Below, one piece after another: positions 24,679 through 34,772 of a DNA stretch of 64,000 nucleotides (its first letter is position 1; each line of letters begins with the position of its first letter). Position numbers and translations under genes: made by a program. The DNA comes from an uncultured Alphaproteobacteria bacterium (lineage in GTDB: Bacteria > Pseudomonadota > Alphaproteobacteria > HIMB59 > GCA-002718135). A model generated the notes under the pieces. That model ran no database searches. It had not been told where the DNA came from and saw only the letters and a program-made list of their open reading frames with translations. Location of the stretch: assembly GCA_902572735.1 (NCBI GenBank), contig CACGGX010000009.1:1-64000 (forward strand), given 5' to 3'.

Positions 24679-25722
24679 ATGAATACACCCACACTTGGCA
24701 TTATCGGTGGTGGACAATTAGGAAGTCTTTTAGCAGATGCTGCAAAAAAAATAGATATACAAACTGTCATATTAAGTGATGATCCTGATGCACCCGGGAA
24801 ACACTTTGCGACTAAATTCATTTTTGGTCAGTATGATGATGATACAACGATAAATAATTTTATTAATTCAGTTGATCTTGTTACATATGAATTTGAAAAT
24901 ATTCCCTTCGCAATATTAAAAAAAATTAATGAAAACAAAAAAGTTTTACCAAAACCTGAAATTAATCAACTCATTCAACACCGAGAAACAGAAAAAAAAT
25001 TTCTCAATGATAATAATATAACAACAACAAAATATGTAACTGTCAAAAATGAAAAGGATTTGAGTGAAAATGTAGACTTGCTTCCTGGTTTGTTAAAAAC
25101 CACAACGTTAGGATACGATGGCAAAGGTCAATATAAATTACATACTGTAGATGATATAACGGACGAAATTGATTTTACAAAAGAATACATATTAGAAAAA
25201 CTCATTCATCTTAAGAAAGAAATTTCAGTCGTCATTACTCGTTATGATCAAAATAGTTATGAGATCTATGATCCTATTGAGAATGTTCATGAAGAACAAA
25301 TTTTAAAATATTCAACAATACCAAGTGATATCTCAGATGACATACAAATAAAATCAATTGAGTGGGCAAAACACGTTGTAGAAAAACTAGATTATATTGG
25401 AACGTTATGTGTAGAATTTTTTATTGATACTGATGATAATTTATATGCTAACGAAATTGCTCCTCGTGTTCATAATTCTGGACATCTAACAATGAACTCT
25501 CATAATATTAGTCAATTTGAAAATCATGTACGAGCAGTATGTGGCTTAGAAAAAATTGAGACAAAAAAATTGTATAATGCCAAAATGATTAATTTAATTG
25601 GTGATGAGATAACACCTTATCGAAATAAAAAATTTAAGGATAATGAATTTTTTTATGACTATTTAAAAACAAAAATTAAACATAAAAGAAAAATGGGTCA
25701 TATAACGATTATTGAAAAATAA
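24679..25722 (+). CDS. purK: N5-carboxyaminoimidazole ribonucleotide synthase
   Basis: A 347-residue ATP-grasp enzyme that carboxylates AIR using ATP and bicarbonate. IIGGGQLGSLLADAA starts the pre-ATP-grasp domain, LLKTTTLGYDGKGQ is the ATP-grasp loop and the metal-binding ends are seen in VEFFIDTDDNLYANEIAPR with HNSGH. Slightly shorter than average. It is convergent with purC with four bases between the stop codons. Confidence 0.94.
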   Translation: MNTPTLGIIGGGQLGSLLADAAKKIDIQTVILSDDPDAPGKHFATKFIFGQYDDDTTINNFINSVDLVTYEFENIPFAILKKINENKKVLPKPEINQLIQHRETEKKFLNDNNITTTKYVTVKNEKDLSENVDLLPGLLKTTTLGYDGKGQYKLHTVDDITDEIDFTKEYILEKLIHLKKEISVVITRYDQNSYEIYDPIENVHEEQILKYSTIPSDISDDIQIKSIEWAKHVVEKLDYIGTLCVEFFIDTDDNLYANEIAPRVHNSGHLTMNSHNISQFENHVRAVCGLEKIETKKLYNAKMINLIGDEITPYRNKKFKDNEFFYDYLKTKIKHKRKMGHITIIEK

Positions 25723-25726
25723 ATTA

Positions 25727-26629
25727 TTAACTTAAATTAAATTGATCAGTTAGTTGTGTTACCAGTTGATATTTATTAGCAACATTTACTAAATCTTCTC
25801 CTTCACGAAAAGATTGTTTATCTAATTGTTTAGTTGGATCTCCGCCAGGCCATATTCGCCAACTATCATTATCAATGACATCAGATAAAACTAACGAGTT
25901 ATCCGATACTTTAAAACCAAGCTCAAACTTAATATCTACCAAATGAATAGGACCATCAATTGTCTCAATAGTTTTCCATTTGTCTTCTATAAGCTCGAAA
26001 CTTGGAAGAATAATTCCATTAATAGCTATTTCTAATTCTTGATCAGACAATAATTTTTTGGTTTTCATTAAGCTTTTGCTTGTAATAGGTTGTTTGGCTG
26101 AAAATAACTCCCATTCTTCTCCAGTTTTTACAAATGGATCCGTAAATACACCCTCTTCCCATTTTCCATCTTTCAAAAATTGTCTTCTCGCTTCACTCTC
26201 ATCCATTTGAACAGGTTCTGAAACATGCGGAGGGATAACAACGGCTTGTTTATGAAATATTTCCCAAACTAAGTTTTCAAATTGATGAGGATTGCTTTTA
26301 TCTTTTGCAAATTGAGTGTTTCTACTTAAATAACTTCCCCACGCATAGCGTCTTACTACAAATTCCAAAGGAAGCATATTACAGTTATGACTTAAAAGAC
26401 TATTTGGCGAATCTTGTTCAATAAATGAAGTTGCAATACCTGCCTTGGTTAGCATAGTAAAAACATTACATGTTTGTTTTGTCTTTTGTATTCCAATATC
26501 TTTAATTTCCTCTTTCTTCGCTGCATCCCCGCCTGTTAAAAAATCTTTTGTTACAATTCGAATGATATTTTGATCATTTGTTTTCTCAATAATTTTTGTT
26601 TTTCCTTCAACTAAAAAAGAATTACTCAT
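25727..26629 (-). CDS. purC: SAICAR synthetase
   Basis: PurC joins CAIR and aspartate using ATP. VEGKTKIIE at the N-terminus, VVRRYAWGSYLSR, MDESEARRQF and KFELGFKV are diagnostic. At about 300 residues it is the longer form, resembling the yeast-type enzyme rather than the ~240-residue common bacterial one. The ORF track starts at 26647; the ATG at 26629 (MSNSFLVEGKT) gives a normal N-terminus and reduces the overlap with purD from 26 to 8 bases. It is the last gene of the purM-N-F-D-C run. Confidence 0.93.
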   Translation of the reverse strand: MSNSFLVEGKTKIIEKTNDQNIIRIVTKDFLTGGDAAKKEEIKDIGIQKTKQTCNVFTMLTKAGIATSFIEQDSPNSLLSHNCNMLPLEFVVRRYAWGSYLSRNTQFAKDKSNPHQFENLVWEIFHKQAVVIPPHVSEPVQMDESEARRQFLKDGKWEEGVFTDPFVKTGEEWELFSAKQPITSKSLMKTKKLLSDQELEIAINGIILPSFELIEDKWKTIETIDGPIHLVDIKFELGFKVSDNSLVLSDVIDNDSWRIWPGGDPTKQLDKQSFREGEDLVNVANKYQLVTQLTDQFNLS

Positions 26630-27899
26630 CAATATATCTCCAACCAATATCTTTTCGATAATACCCTTCAGCCCAATTAATTTGATTAATTATATTGTGA
26701 ATATTTTCTCTAATAGTTTTTAAATCTTTACCCGTATTAGAGATATTTAAGACGCGCCCACCATTAGATAGCCATTTGTTTTCTTTAAACATTGTTCCTG
26801 CATGAAAGAGATAGTCATCTGATGTTAAAGTAAGATTTTCCAAATTATTAATTGGTGTTAATTTTTTATATTCCTCTGGATAACCATGAGCAGCCATTAC
26901 TACTGTCATGGCATAATCATTTTTCCACTTAATTTTTTTTATTTCATTTAAGGTACCTATCGCTGATGCATGAAGGAGTTCTAATAAATCTGTTTCTAAG
27001 AGTGGAATAATTGCTTGTGTTTCCGGATCACCAAAACGAACATTAATTTCGAGTAAATTTGGACCCTTATCTGTTAGAATTAATCCTGCATAAAACATTC
27101 CTTGATACTTGATGCCTTGTTCAGCAAGATGTTGAATGATAGGCTCAACAAATGTTTTGGATAATTCATTCATTTTATTTGATGAAATAGAAGGAACAGG
27201 TGTGTAAGCTCCCATACCACCAGTGTTTAAGCCTTTTTCTCCTTCCAAGATTTTTTTATGATCTTGTGCTGTTGTAAGTGGCAACACAAATCCATTTTTA
27301 TCAACAAGTGAAAATAAACTTACCTCTTCACCAACTAAAAAATCTTCAATAACAACAACTGAACCAGCATCACCAAAAGAATTATCTTTAAAACATTTAA
27401 TCAGCGCATCCTTTGCATCCTCCTTTTTTTGACAAATAATAACTCCTTTTCCTGCTGCTAAACCATCAGCTTTGATAACAAGAGGATAGGATCGATTTTG
27501 ACAAAAATTTAAGGCATCATCATAGTTGTCAAATACGTCATAGGCAGCTGTTGCAATATTTAATTTTTTACAAATATCTTTTGTAAACTTTTTTGATTTT
27601 TCTAGTTCAGCTCCCATTTGATCAGGACCAAAGACTAAAATAGAATTGTTCATTAAAAGGTTTGATAATCCTTTAGTTAAAGGCAATTCTGGACCTATCA
27701 CCACTAAATCAATTTTACTTTCTATACAAAATTGAAGAATAGCATCATGATCATTAACATCTGTGATAATCGAAGAAGCAATTTCACTGATACTATCACT
27801 TCCAGGAATACAATATAAATTAGAACAATTAGGTGATTGTTTTATACCATAACATAGTGCGTGTTCTCTTCCACCATTACCAATGACAAGAACGTTCAT
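26622..27899 (-). CDS. purD: Phosphoribosylamine-glycine ligase
   Basis: A 425-residue ATP-grasp ligase making GAR from phosphoribosylamine and glycine. NVLVIGNGGREHAL starts the N domain, KADGLAAGKGVIIC the ATP-grasp region, GGMGAYTPVP and EINVRFGDPETQ the catalytic core. It follows purF by 20 bases and overlaps purC by 8. Confidence 0.96.
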   Translation of the reverse strand: MNVLVIGNGGREHALCYGIKQSPNCSNLYCIPGSDSISEIASSIITDVNDHDAILQFCIESKIDLVVIGPELPLTKGLSNLLMNNSILVFGPDQMGAELEKSKKFTKDICKKLNIATAAYDVFDNYDDALNFCQNRSYPLVIKADGLAAGKGVIICQKKEDAKDALIKCFKDNSFGDAGSVVVIEDFLVGEEVSLFSLVDKNGFVLPLTTAQDHKKILEGEKGLNTGGMGAYTPVPSISSNKMNELSKTFVEPIIQHLAEQGIKYQGMFYAGLILTDKGPNLLEINVRFGDPETQAIIPLLETDLLELLHASAIGTLNEIKKIKWKNDYAMTVVMAAHGYPEEYKKLTPINNLENLTLTSDDYLFHAGTMFKENKWLSNGGRVLNISNTGKDLKTIRENIHNIINQINWAEGYYRKDIGWRYIDE

Positions 27900-27919
27900 A
27901 TAAAAAAATAATTCATTAA

Positions 27920-29407
27920 TTAGTTATTTGAAGCAAGACTTAAAAATGATAGTTTTTTTAAGCTTTCGTCATTCAAGTAATCTAAAGGTCTGACTGGATA
28001 CTCTCCTGTAAAATAATGATCAGTGAATTGAGGATTATCATTATCTCTCTCATCGTAACCAAGAGCTTGATAAAGACCATCTAATGATAAAAATTTTAAC
28101 GATTTAGCTCCAATATATTTACACATTTCCTCTAAATTTTTGTTTGCAGCCAATAATTCTTCTTGGGTCGGAGTATCAACTCCATAAAAATCAGGATATT
28201 TAATTGCAGGTGAAGCAATACGCATATGGACTTCTTTTGCTCCAAAATCATAAAGCATTTTTATTATCTTAGTGGATGTTGTTCCTCTAACCAATGAGTC
28301 GTCAATTAAAACAACTTTCTTTTTTTTAATAGAACTTTGATTAGGATTTAGTTTTAACTTTACACCTAAACTTCTAATTTGCTGAGTTGGCTCAATAAAT
28401 GTCCTCCCCACATAATGATTTCGTATTAATCCTAATTCAAAAGGAATACCAGATTCTTGACTAAAACCAAGCGCAGCAGGAACGCCAGAGTCTGGAACTG
28501 GAACAACTACATCGGGTTTTATATCAGTTTCTTTAGCTAAGTATGTGCCTAAATTTTTTCTATATTCATAGGCAGTTTTGTTTTTTAAAATACTATCAGG
28601 TCGTGAAAAATAAATATATTCAAAAACACATGGTTTAATTTGTTTTTTTGGAAATGGTCTTCTACTTTCAACTTTATTATCTTTAATAACTACAACTTCA
28701 CCATTTTCAATTTCGCGGATAAATTTTGCACCTATAATATCTAAAGCGCAAGTTTCAGAGGCAAGGATAAATGCATTTTTAAATTTACCTAAAACAAGTG
28801 GTCGAATACCTAATGGATCTCTTGCACCAATCAACGTACCATTAGCAATAATTGATAAAGCATAACCACCTTGAATTTGCATTAAAGCATCAATAATTTT
28901 ATTTAAAATATCTTTCTTTTTTGAACGAGCTACAAGTTGAACAATTGTTTCGGTGTCTGATGTTGTTTGAAATATTGCACCTTCACGTACCATTTGCTCT
29001 CTTAGAAGGAGTGCATTGGTTAGGTTTCCATTATGAGCAATACTAATAGCACCACCATGAAGGTCAGCATAAAAAGGTTGTATATTCCTTATTGTTTCAC
29101 CACCCGTGGTTGAATAACGATTATGTCCGATTGCAATTTTTCCCTTTAATTTTTCTAATGAGTGTTTCTTAGTAAAATTATCGCCAACCAATCCAAATTT
29201 TCTTTCTGAGTGATAGGAACTGCCATCATAACTTACAATTCCGCAACCTTCTTGACCACGATGTTGTAACGCGTGCAAACCAAGAGCTGTTAAAGCTGCA
29301 GCATCTTTGGTTCCACTTATTCCAAAAACACCACACTCCTCATTAAATCTAGGAAAATGGGACTGACTTACCTTGAATTTTTTTACGAAATTTAGTCGAT
29401 TTTTCAT
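27920..29407 (-). CDS. purF: Amidophosphoribosyltransferase
   Basis: First committed step of purine synthesis: PRPP plus glutamine to phosphoribosylamine. The catalytic Cys is in NEECGVFGI, residue 25, implying a 24-residue propeptide that is removed autocatalytically. HRGQEGCG and GHNRYSTTG belong to the glutaminase domain, and VVLIDDSLVRGTTS is the PRPP loop. The 4Fe-4S cysteines of the Bacillus-type enzyme are missing from KYPDFYG and the C-terminal region, so a cluster is not expected. It is probably feedback-inhibited by nucleotides as in the family. Confidence 0.95.
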   Translation of the reverse strand: MKNRLNFVKKFKVSQSHFPRFNEECGVFGISGTKDAAALTALGLHALQHRGQEGCGIVSYDGSSYHSERKFGLVGDNFTKKHSLEKLKGKIAIGHNRYSTTGGETIRNIQPFYADLHGGAISIAHNGNLTNALLLREQMVREGAIFQTTSDTETIVQLVARSKKKDILNKIIDALMQIQGGYALSIIANGTLIGARDPLGIRPLVLGKFKNAFILASETCALDIIGAKFIREIENGEVVVIKDNKVESRRPFPKKQIKPCVFEYIYFSRPDSILKNKTAYEYRKNLGTYLAKETDIKPDVVVPVPDSGVPAALGFSQESGIPFELGLIRNHYVGRTFIEPTQQIRSLGVKLKLNPNQSSIKKKKVVLIDDSLVRGTTSTKIIKMLYDFGAKEVHMRIASPAIKYPDFYGVDTPTQEELLAANKNLEEMCKYIGAKSLKFLSLDGLYQALGYDERDNDNPQFTDHYFTGEYPVRPLDYLNDESLKKLSFLSLASNN

Positions 29408-29408
29408 C

Positions 29409-29978
29409 TTACTTTTGTCTTCTTAAAAGTGTTTTTGCAACCATATGTAATGCTCTTGGATAAACCTTATGCTCCTCTATCAATATTTTCTTTGAGAGTG
29501 ATTCGGTATTATCTTTCTTCAAAATCTTTACTTTTTTTTGCAATATAATCTTTCCAGAGTCAATTTTAGTACTTACGTAATGAACACTACAACCAGAATA
29601 GTTCGCTTTAGCCTTTATGGCCTGATCCTGAGCATTTAAACCTTTGAAAGCTGGAAGATAAGATGGGTGAATATTGATTAATCGCGATCGCCACTGCCTT
29701 ACAAATTTTGTGTCTAAAACTTGCATAAAACCAGCCAAACAAATGATATCGATAGTTTTAAGATACTTAATGACTTTGTTTTCGAAATTTTTCCTTGGAA
29801 TAAAATGTATGAATGGAATTTTATTTTTTTTTGCAATAGTTAGACCTTTTGCTTTGGAGTTATTGGATACGACTAATTGAACATTTACTAAACTTTGTTT
29901 TTTAAATGATGATTGTATTAGTGATTCTAAATTTGAACCTCTTCCCGATATAAAAATAGCAACTTGTAATTTTTTCAA
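29409..29978 (-). CDS. purN: Phosphoribosylglycinamide formyltransferase
   Basis: A 189-residue GAR transformylase using 10-formyl-THF. ISGRGSNLESLI is the phosphate-binding loop and AGFMQVL, NIHPSYLPAFKG and GCSVHYVSTKIDSG the formyl-folate and catalytic blocks with the Asn-His-Asp triad. It overlaps purM by four bases and ends one base before purF, indicating tight translational coupling. Confidence 0.95.
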   Translation of the reverse strand: MKKLQVAIFISGRGSNLESLIQSSFKKQSLVNVQLVVSNNSKAKGLTIAKKNKIPFIHFIPRKNFENKVIKYLKTIDIICLAGFMQVLDTKFVRQWRSRLINIHPSYLPAFKGLNAQDQAIKAKANYSGCSVHYVSTKIDSGKIILQKKVKILKKDNTESLSKKILIEEHKVYPRALHMVAKTLLRRQK

Positions 29979-31009
29979 CTAATTATGCACCTTGATGATT
30001 TGTTAACTTCTATTTTCCCAATTTCAAAAATATCTAAATTTTCATCTTTTATTAATTGCTCAAATTCTTTGTAATTATTTTTTGAAATAGTCATTATCAA
30101 ACCTAATCCACAATTAAAGGTCTTCAACATTTCTTCATCTGAAATATTAGCTAAACTTTGAAACCATTGGAAAATTTCTTCATCACAAATAAATTTTTTA
30201 TCAATCCTTACTGATAAATTTTCAGATAGCATTCTTGGTGCATTACCAATAATACCTCCCCCTGTTATATGCGAAATACCATTGATAAGATTTGATGTTA
30301 AAATTTTTTTTAATAAAGGAAAATACAATTTTGTTGGAGCCATTAAAGCTGCTGCATTTGTTTCGTAAGATGATTTAAATTCTGTTTTTTTATGTAGATC
30401 AATATTTTTATCTTTTAAAACTTTTCGAATTAGAGAATATCCATTTGAATGAAAGCCCGAAGATCTAATCCCATATAAAAGATCATTTTCTTTCATGACA
30501 TCTCTTTTAGGTAGAATTTTTTTTCTCTCTACTGCACCAACACAAAATCCAGCAAAATCAAAATCATCTTTTTTATAGAGTCCAGGCATCTCTGCTGTTT
30601 CACCACCAATAAGGGAGCAATTATTGATCTTGCAAGCTTCAGTGATGCTTTTCATAATTCTTAAAAAAGAATTTTTATCAATCTTGGAAGAAGCATAGTA
30701 ATCTAAAAAAAATAATGGCTCTGCACCGTGGCAAAGAATATCATTAAGACACATACCAACGAGATCATGACCCAAACCATCTAAAATGTCAGTTTCAATC
30801 CCTAGTAATATTTTTGTTCCTATGCCATCTGTTCCAGACACCAATAAAGGGTCTTCATATCCACAATTTTTGAGATCAAAAATCCCACCAAATCCGCCAA
30901 TTTTATCAAAGTTTCCGTTTCTGTTTGTTGATTTGCTTAGCTCAGAAATATCTTCAACAAGAGCATCTGTATTTTCTATATCAACACCTGCTTCTTTATA
31001 TGTTGTCAT
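29975..31009 (-). CDS. purM: Phosphoribosylformylglycinamidine cyclo-ligase (AIR synthetase)
   Basis: Cyclises FGAM to AIR with ATP. YKEAGVDIENTDALV, FGGIFDL, LVSGTDGIGTK, GGETAEMPG and THITGGG-like HITGGGIIGN are all present in 344 residues. First gene of the reverse-strand purM-N-F-D-C operon. Its start faces purL across 73 bases containing palindromic elements that may be a shared operator. Confidence 0.95.
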   Translation of the reverse strand: MTTYKEAGVDIENTDALVEDISELSKSTNRNGNFDKIGGFGGIFDLKNCGYEDPLLVSGTDGIGTKILLGIETDILDGLGHDLVGMCLNDILCHGAEPLFFLDYYASSKIDKNSFLRIMKSITEACKINNCSLIGGETAEMPGLYKKDDFDFAGFCVGAVERKKILPKRDVMKENDLLYGIRSSGFHSNGYSLIRKVLKDKNIDLHKKTEFKSSYETNAAALMAPTKLYFPLLKKILTSNLINGISHITGGGIIGNAPRMLSENLSVRIDKKFICDEEIFQWFQSLANISDEEMLKTFNCGLGLIMTISKNNYKEFEQLIKDENLDIFEIGKIEVNKSSRCIIS

Positions 31010-31025
31010 ATTTAATTAGTTTTAA

Positions 31026-31075
31026 ACGAATCGTTAACGAGTAAACTATTAATATAGTAAATTAAGTTGATTCGT
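31026..31075. promoter_or_regulatory. Palindromic elements in the purM/purL divergent spacer
   Basis: TCGTTAACGA (31031-31040) is a perfect 10-bp palindrome. ACGAATC (31026-31032) and GATTCGT (31069-31075) form a wider 7-bp inverted repeat that ends seven bases before the purL ATG. GAATC and GATTC in these arms are both GANTC methylation sites. This arrangement in a 73-bp divergent promoter suggests common control of both purine operons; the sequence does not match the E. coli PurR operator. Confidence 0.45.
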
Positions 31076-31082
31076 ACTCATA

Positions 31083-34010
31083 ATGACAAATACAATTCAA
31101 ATTCTCTCGATTGAGAAGACAGGGAAAGAAAGTTCACTACAAAAAGAACATAATAATAACTCCATTAAGATTATAGATGGATATTTCTTTTCGAGAAATC
31201 TTGATTATCAAAAGTTTACTAAAATAAGTAAATTAATTTCTAATGACGTTTCTCAAACAATATTAACTAAAAAAAATGTAAATAAGGTTTTATCTAGTTA
31301 TTGTAATTTCAACTGGGTTGTGGAAATAAAATTTTTACCTGGTGTAACGGATAATATAGCTACAACTGTAAAAGAAATAATCAAAGATAATCTAAAAAGT
31401 AGTTTTAAAAGCTTTGAACTAGGTTCAACAAAAATTATTTTAATAAAAGGAAGAAAAGAGGATATTACCAAAATATCTAAAAATGAAGCAAATCCCTTAA
31501 TTCAAACAATTAAGATTTATCCATTTAAACAATATTTAAATAAATTTAAAAAAAATCAGTTCAAAATAGAAAAGGTAAAATTACCGAAAAAAAAATATAG
31601 TAAAAAAGAAGTTAATTTAGATATTTCTGATTATCATCTCAGCCTCATTGGTAAACTTGGTATTGAAGAAAATGATAAATCTAGAAGAGGAACACTTGGC
31701 TTAGATCTAGAATCTTTAAAAACCATAAGAAATTATTTTTCCACTATAAAACGTAAACCAACAGATGTAGAAATTGAAACATTAGCTCAGACGTGGTCCG
31801 AGCACTGTAAACACAAAATATTTTCAGCTAAAATTGATGATATTCAAGAAGGTATATTTAAAAAATATATTAAAGGCGCTACTGAAAAAATTATTCAATT
31901 AAGAAAAGATAATTTTTGTGTTTCTCTTTTTACGGATAATGCCGGTGGGATAGAATTTAATAAAGATTGGATTATTTGTCATAAAGTTGAAACACATAAT
32001 ACACCTTCAGCCTTAGATCCATTTGGTGGTGCAATCACTGGAATTGTTGGTGTTAATAGGGATTGTCTTGGATTTGGGAAAGGAGCAAAACCTATAGCGA
32101 ATACGTATGCATATTATTTAGCAAACCCGAATAAGAAATATCAATTGTATCGTAAAAAAAATAAGGATCCAATGCTTCCAGCAAATTTTATTGCGAAGGG
32201 TATTATAAGTGGTGTTAGAGTTGGGGGAAATTGTTCGGGTATTCCTACTCCTCAAGGTAATGTATATTTTGATGACCGGTTTGCAGGAAAGCCCCTTGTA
32301 TTTTGTGGAACAGTTGGGATTATTCCGAAAAAAATTAAAGGAAAATTATCGCATAAGAAGAAAGCTAATCCAGGGGATATCATACTAATGACTGGAGGCA
32401 GAGTAGGAAAAGATGGTATTCACGGTGCAACATTTTCTTCAGAGGAATTAGATCCTAATAGTCCAGTTTCTGCAGTACAAATTGGCGATCCAATAACACA
32501 AAAGAAAATGTCTGATGTCATCATTAGAGAATTGCGTGATGAAAATCTTTACTCGAGCATAACAGATAATGGAGCTGGAGGATTATCATCATCAATTGGA
32601 GAAATGGCAAAAGAGAGTGGCGGTTTTATAGTTAATCTTGAAAAAGTTCCTCTCAAATATAATGGATTATATCCTTGGGAGATTTGGGTTTCTGAATCGC
32701 AAGAAAGAATGACACTAGCAGTACCTCCAGCGAACGTAAAAAAAGTTATAAAGAGATTTAATGCAAGAGGTGTGGAAGCAACAATAATTGGTAAGTTTAT
32801 TAAAAAAGAAAAAGCCATAGTAAAATACAATAAAACTGAAATTCTCAATTTAGATATGGAATTTCTTCATGAAGGTTATCCAAAATTAAATTTAAAAACA
32901 TCTTTTCCAAAAATTAAAAAAGAAAAGAAAAAAATAATTAAGTACAGTTCTTTGATAGATAAGCTACATAAACTTCTCTCTAGTCCAAATATTGTATCTA
33001 AAGAATTTATAGCCACGCAATATGATCACGAAGTACAAGCTACCTCTATTATAAAACCATTACAAGGCGAAGGCAGAGTTTTTGGAAATGCTACTGCTAT
33101 TAAACCTCTATTTGATGATGAAAAATCAATAGCTCTTTCTCAAGCTGCATATCCTCAGTACGCCGAAACAAATCCTTATGATATGGCCGGTTGCTCTATT
33201 GATACAGCATATAAAAATTTAATTGTAAGTGGTGCCAACTCAAAAAAAATTGCAATTCTTGATAACTTTTGTTGGTGCAGCTCGGATGAACCTGATCGCT
33301 TATATCAATTGAAAGAAGCAGCAAAAGCTTGTTATGATTATGCAGTTGCTTACCAAACACCATTTATTTCAGGAAAAGATAGTATGTTTAATGATTTTAA
33401 AGGTTTTGATAAAACTGGAAAATCAGTTAAAATTTCAATACCTCCAACTTTACTTATTTCTTCTATTGGAGTGGTAGATAAAATTTCACACTTAACAAAA
33501 ATAACACCCGATGATGGTGATATACTTTTAGTTTTAGGAAATACCCTTAATGAATTACAGGATAGTGTTTATTACAAAATTATAGGTTATGAAAAATCAA
33601 AAAATCCAGTTGTAAATAGCAAGGATGCACTTCGCACATATAGAAATTTTGAAAAAGCTAATAAACTAGAAATTATAAATTCTGCAATTGGAATAGATTT
33701 GGGTGGAATTGGAATTGCAGTTGCAAAGATGGCAATTGCTTCAAAGAAAGGTTTAACCATTGATTTAAAACTAAAAAATAAAATCTCAGTTGACCAATTT
33801 TTATTTTCTGAATCACAAAGTAGAATTCTTGTTTCCATAAAAAAAAATAAGTTAACCAATTTTAAAAAAGTATTTAAAGGTTCTGATTATACAATTATTG
33901 GCAAATGTACGGGCTCAGATGTAGTTGAGTTTAAAGATAACAAAAAAATTATTAGAGGTAAAATTTCAGATTTTGCTAAGTCATACAAACAAAATATTAA
34001 AGGTTTATGA
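31083..34010 (+). CDS. purL: FGAM synthase, fused PurS-PurL
   Basis: A 975-residue amidotransferase synthetase subunit converting FGAR to FGAM. Residues about 1-160 form an extra N-terminal region with PurS-like sequence (EIKFLPGVTDNIATTVKEI); the PurL core then starts with ETLAQTWSEHCKHKIF and continues through HNTPSALDPFGGA, GGRVGKDGIHGAT and the second half with PYDMAGCSID and FISGKDSMFND. Most alphaproteobacteria have separate purS and a ~740-residue purL, so this fused form is unusual. purQ overlaps by four bases and supplies the glutaminase. Confidence 0.88.
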   Translation: MTNTIQILSIEKTGKESSLQKEHNNNSIKIIDGYFFSRNLDYQKFTKISKLISNDVSQTILTKKNVNKVLSSYCNFNWVVEIKFLPGVTDNIATTVKEIIKDNLKSSFKSFELGSTKIILIKGRKEDITKISKNEANPLIQTIKIYPFKQYLNKFKKNQFKIEKVKLPKKKYSKKEVNLDISDYHLSLIGKLGIEENDKSRRGTLGLDLESLKTIRNYFSTIKRKPTDVEIETLAQTWSEHCKHKIFSAKIDDIQEGIFKKYIKGATEKIIQLRKDNFCVSLFTDNAGGIEFNKDWIICHKVETHNTPSALDPFGGAITGIVGVNRDCLGFGKGAKPIANTYAYYLANPNKKYQLYRKKNKDPMLPANFIAKGIISGVRVGGNCSGIPTPQGNVYFDDRFAGKPLVFCGTVGIIPKKIKGKLSHKKKANPGDIILMTGGRVGKDGIHGATFSSEELDPNSPVSAVQIGDPITQKKMSDVIIRELRDENLYSSITDNGAGGLSSSIGEMAKESGGFIVNLEKVPLKYNGLYPWEIWVSESQERMTLAVPPANVKKVIKRFNARGVEATIIGKFIKKEKAIVKYNKTEILNLDMEFLHEGYPKLNLKTSFPKIKKEKKKIIKYSSLIDKLHKLLSSPNIVSKEFIATQYDHEVQATSIIKPLQGEGRVFGNATAIKPLFDDEKSIALSQAAYPQYAETNPYDMAGCSIDTAYKNLIVSGANSKKIAILDNFCWCSSDEPDRLYQLKEAAKACYDYAVAYQTPFISGKDSMFNDFKGFDKTGKSVKISIPPTLLISSIGVVDKISHLTKITPDDGDILLVLGNTLNELQDSVYYKIIGYEKSKNPVVNSKDALRTYRNFEKANKLEIINSAIGIDLGGIGIAVAKMAIASKKGLTIDLKLKNKISVDQFLFSESQSRILVSIKKNKLTNFKKVFKGSDYTIIGKCTGSDVVEFKDNKKIIRGKISDFAKSYKQNIKGL

Positions 34011-34771
34011 ACGTATTAGTCTTATCAGGTTATGGTATTAATTGTGAAAATGAAACACTACATGCATTTAAAGTAGTAGGCTTTAAAGGAAAAATAGTTC
34101 ATATTAATGATCTAATACAAAATCCTAAACAACTTAATGACTATCAAGTATTCGCTATACCTGGTGGTTTTTCGTATGGCGATGATACAGGTTCAGGAAA
34201 TGCAATGGCGAAAAAAATTCTGACAAATTTGTATGATCAGCTAATAGATTTTTCATTAAAAGATAAATTAATTATAGGCATTTGTAATGGATGCCAGATA
34301 TTAATTAATCTTGGGTTAGTTCCAAGCCTAAATAAAAAAGATCCAGAAGTTGCAATGATTGAAAATAAATCTGGGAGCTATGAGTGTCGATGGGTTGATG
34401 TAAAAGTAAATAATAATAAATCACCATGGCTAAAAAATATTAGTATCTTGAACTTGCCTGTCGCCCATCAAGAGGGGCAATTTATGATACCTATTAATCT
34501 ACTTAAAAGTATCAAAGCTAATAACCTTATTGGCTTACAATACATTAATAACCATAAAAAATTAGCAAAAGGTCAGTTTCCCTTTAATCCTAATGGATCT
34601 AAAGATGATATAGCTGCGTTAACAAATCAAAATGGGAATGTTCTTGCAATGATGCCTCACCCAGAAAGAGCATTTTATCATTATCATGTTCCTAATTGGC
34701 AAAACAATACTTCTAAAAAATTCGGTGATGGGTATAAAATTTTTATGAACGCAAAAAAATTCTTTGCATAA
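34007..34771 (+). CDS. purQ: FGAM synthase glutaminase subunit
   Basis: A 254-residue class I glutamine amidotransferase feeding ammonia to PurL. GFSYGDDTGSGNAMAK, nucleophile cysteine in GICNGCQIL and the His-Glu pair in PHPERAF are visible. It is longer than the ~220-residue alphaproteobacterial PurQ and its GDDTGSGNAMA motif recalls forms that accompany fused PurSL proteins. Start overlaps purL (ATGA). It ends one base from the convergent mutY. Confidence 0.9.
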   Translation: MNVLVLSGYGINCENETLHAFKVVGFKGKIVHINDLIQNPKQLNDYQVFAIPGGFSYGDDTGSGNAMAKKILTNLYDQLIDFSLKDKLIIGICNGCQILINLGLVPSLNKKDPEVAMIENKSGSYECRWVDVKVNNNKSPWLKNISILNLPVAHQEGQFMIPINLLKSIKANNLIGLQYINNHKKLAKGQFPFNPNGSKDDIAALTNQNGNVLAMMPHPERAFYHYHVPNWQNNTSKKFGDGYKIFMNAKKFFA

Positions 34772-34772
34772 A

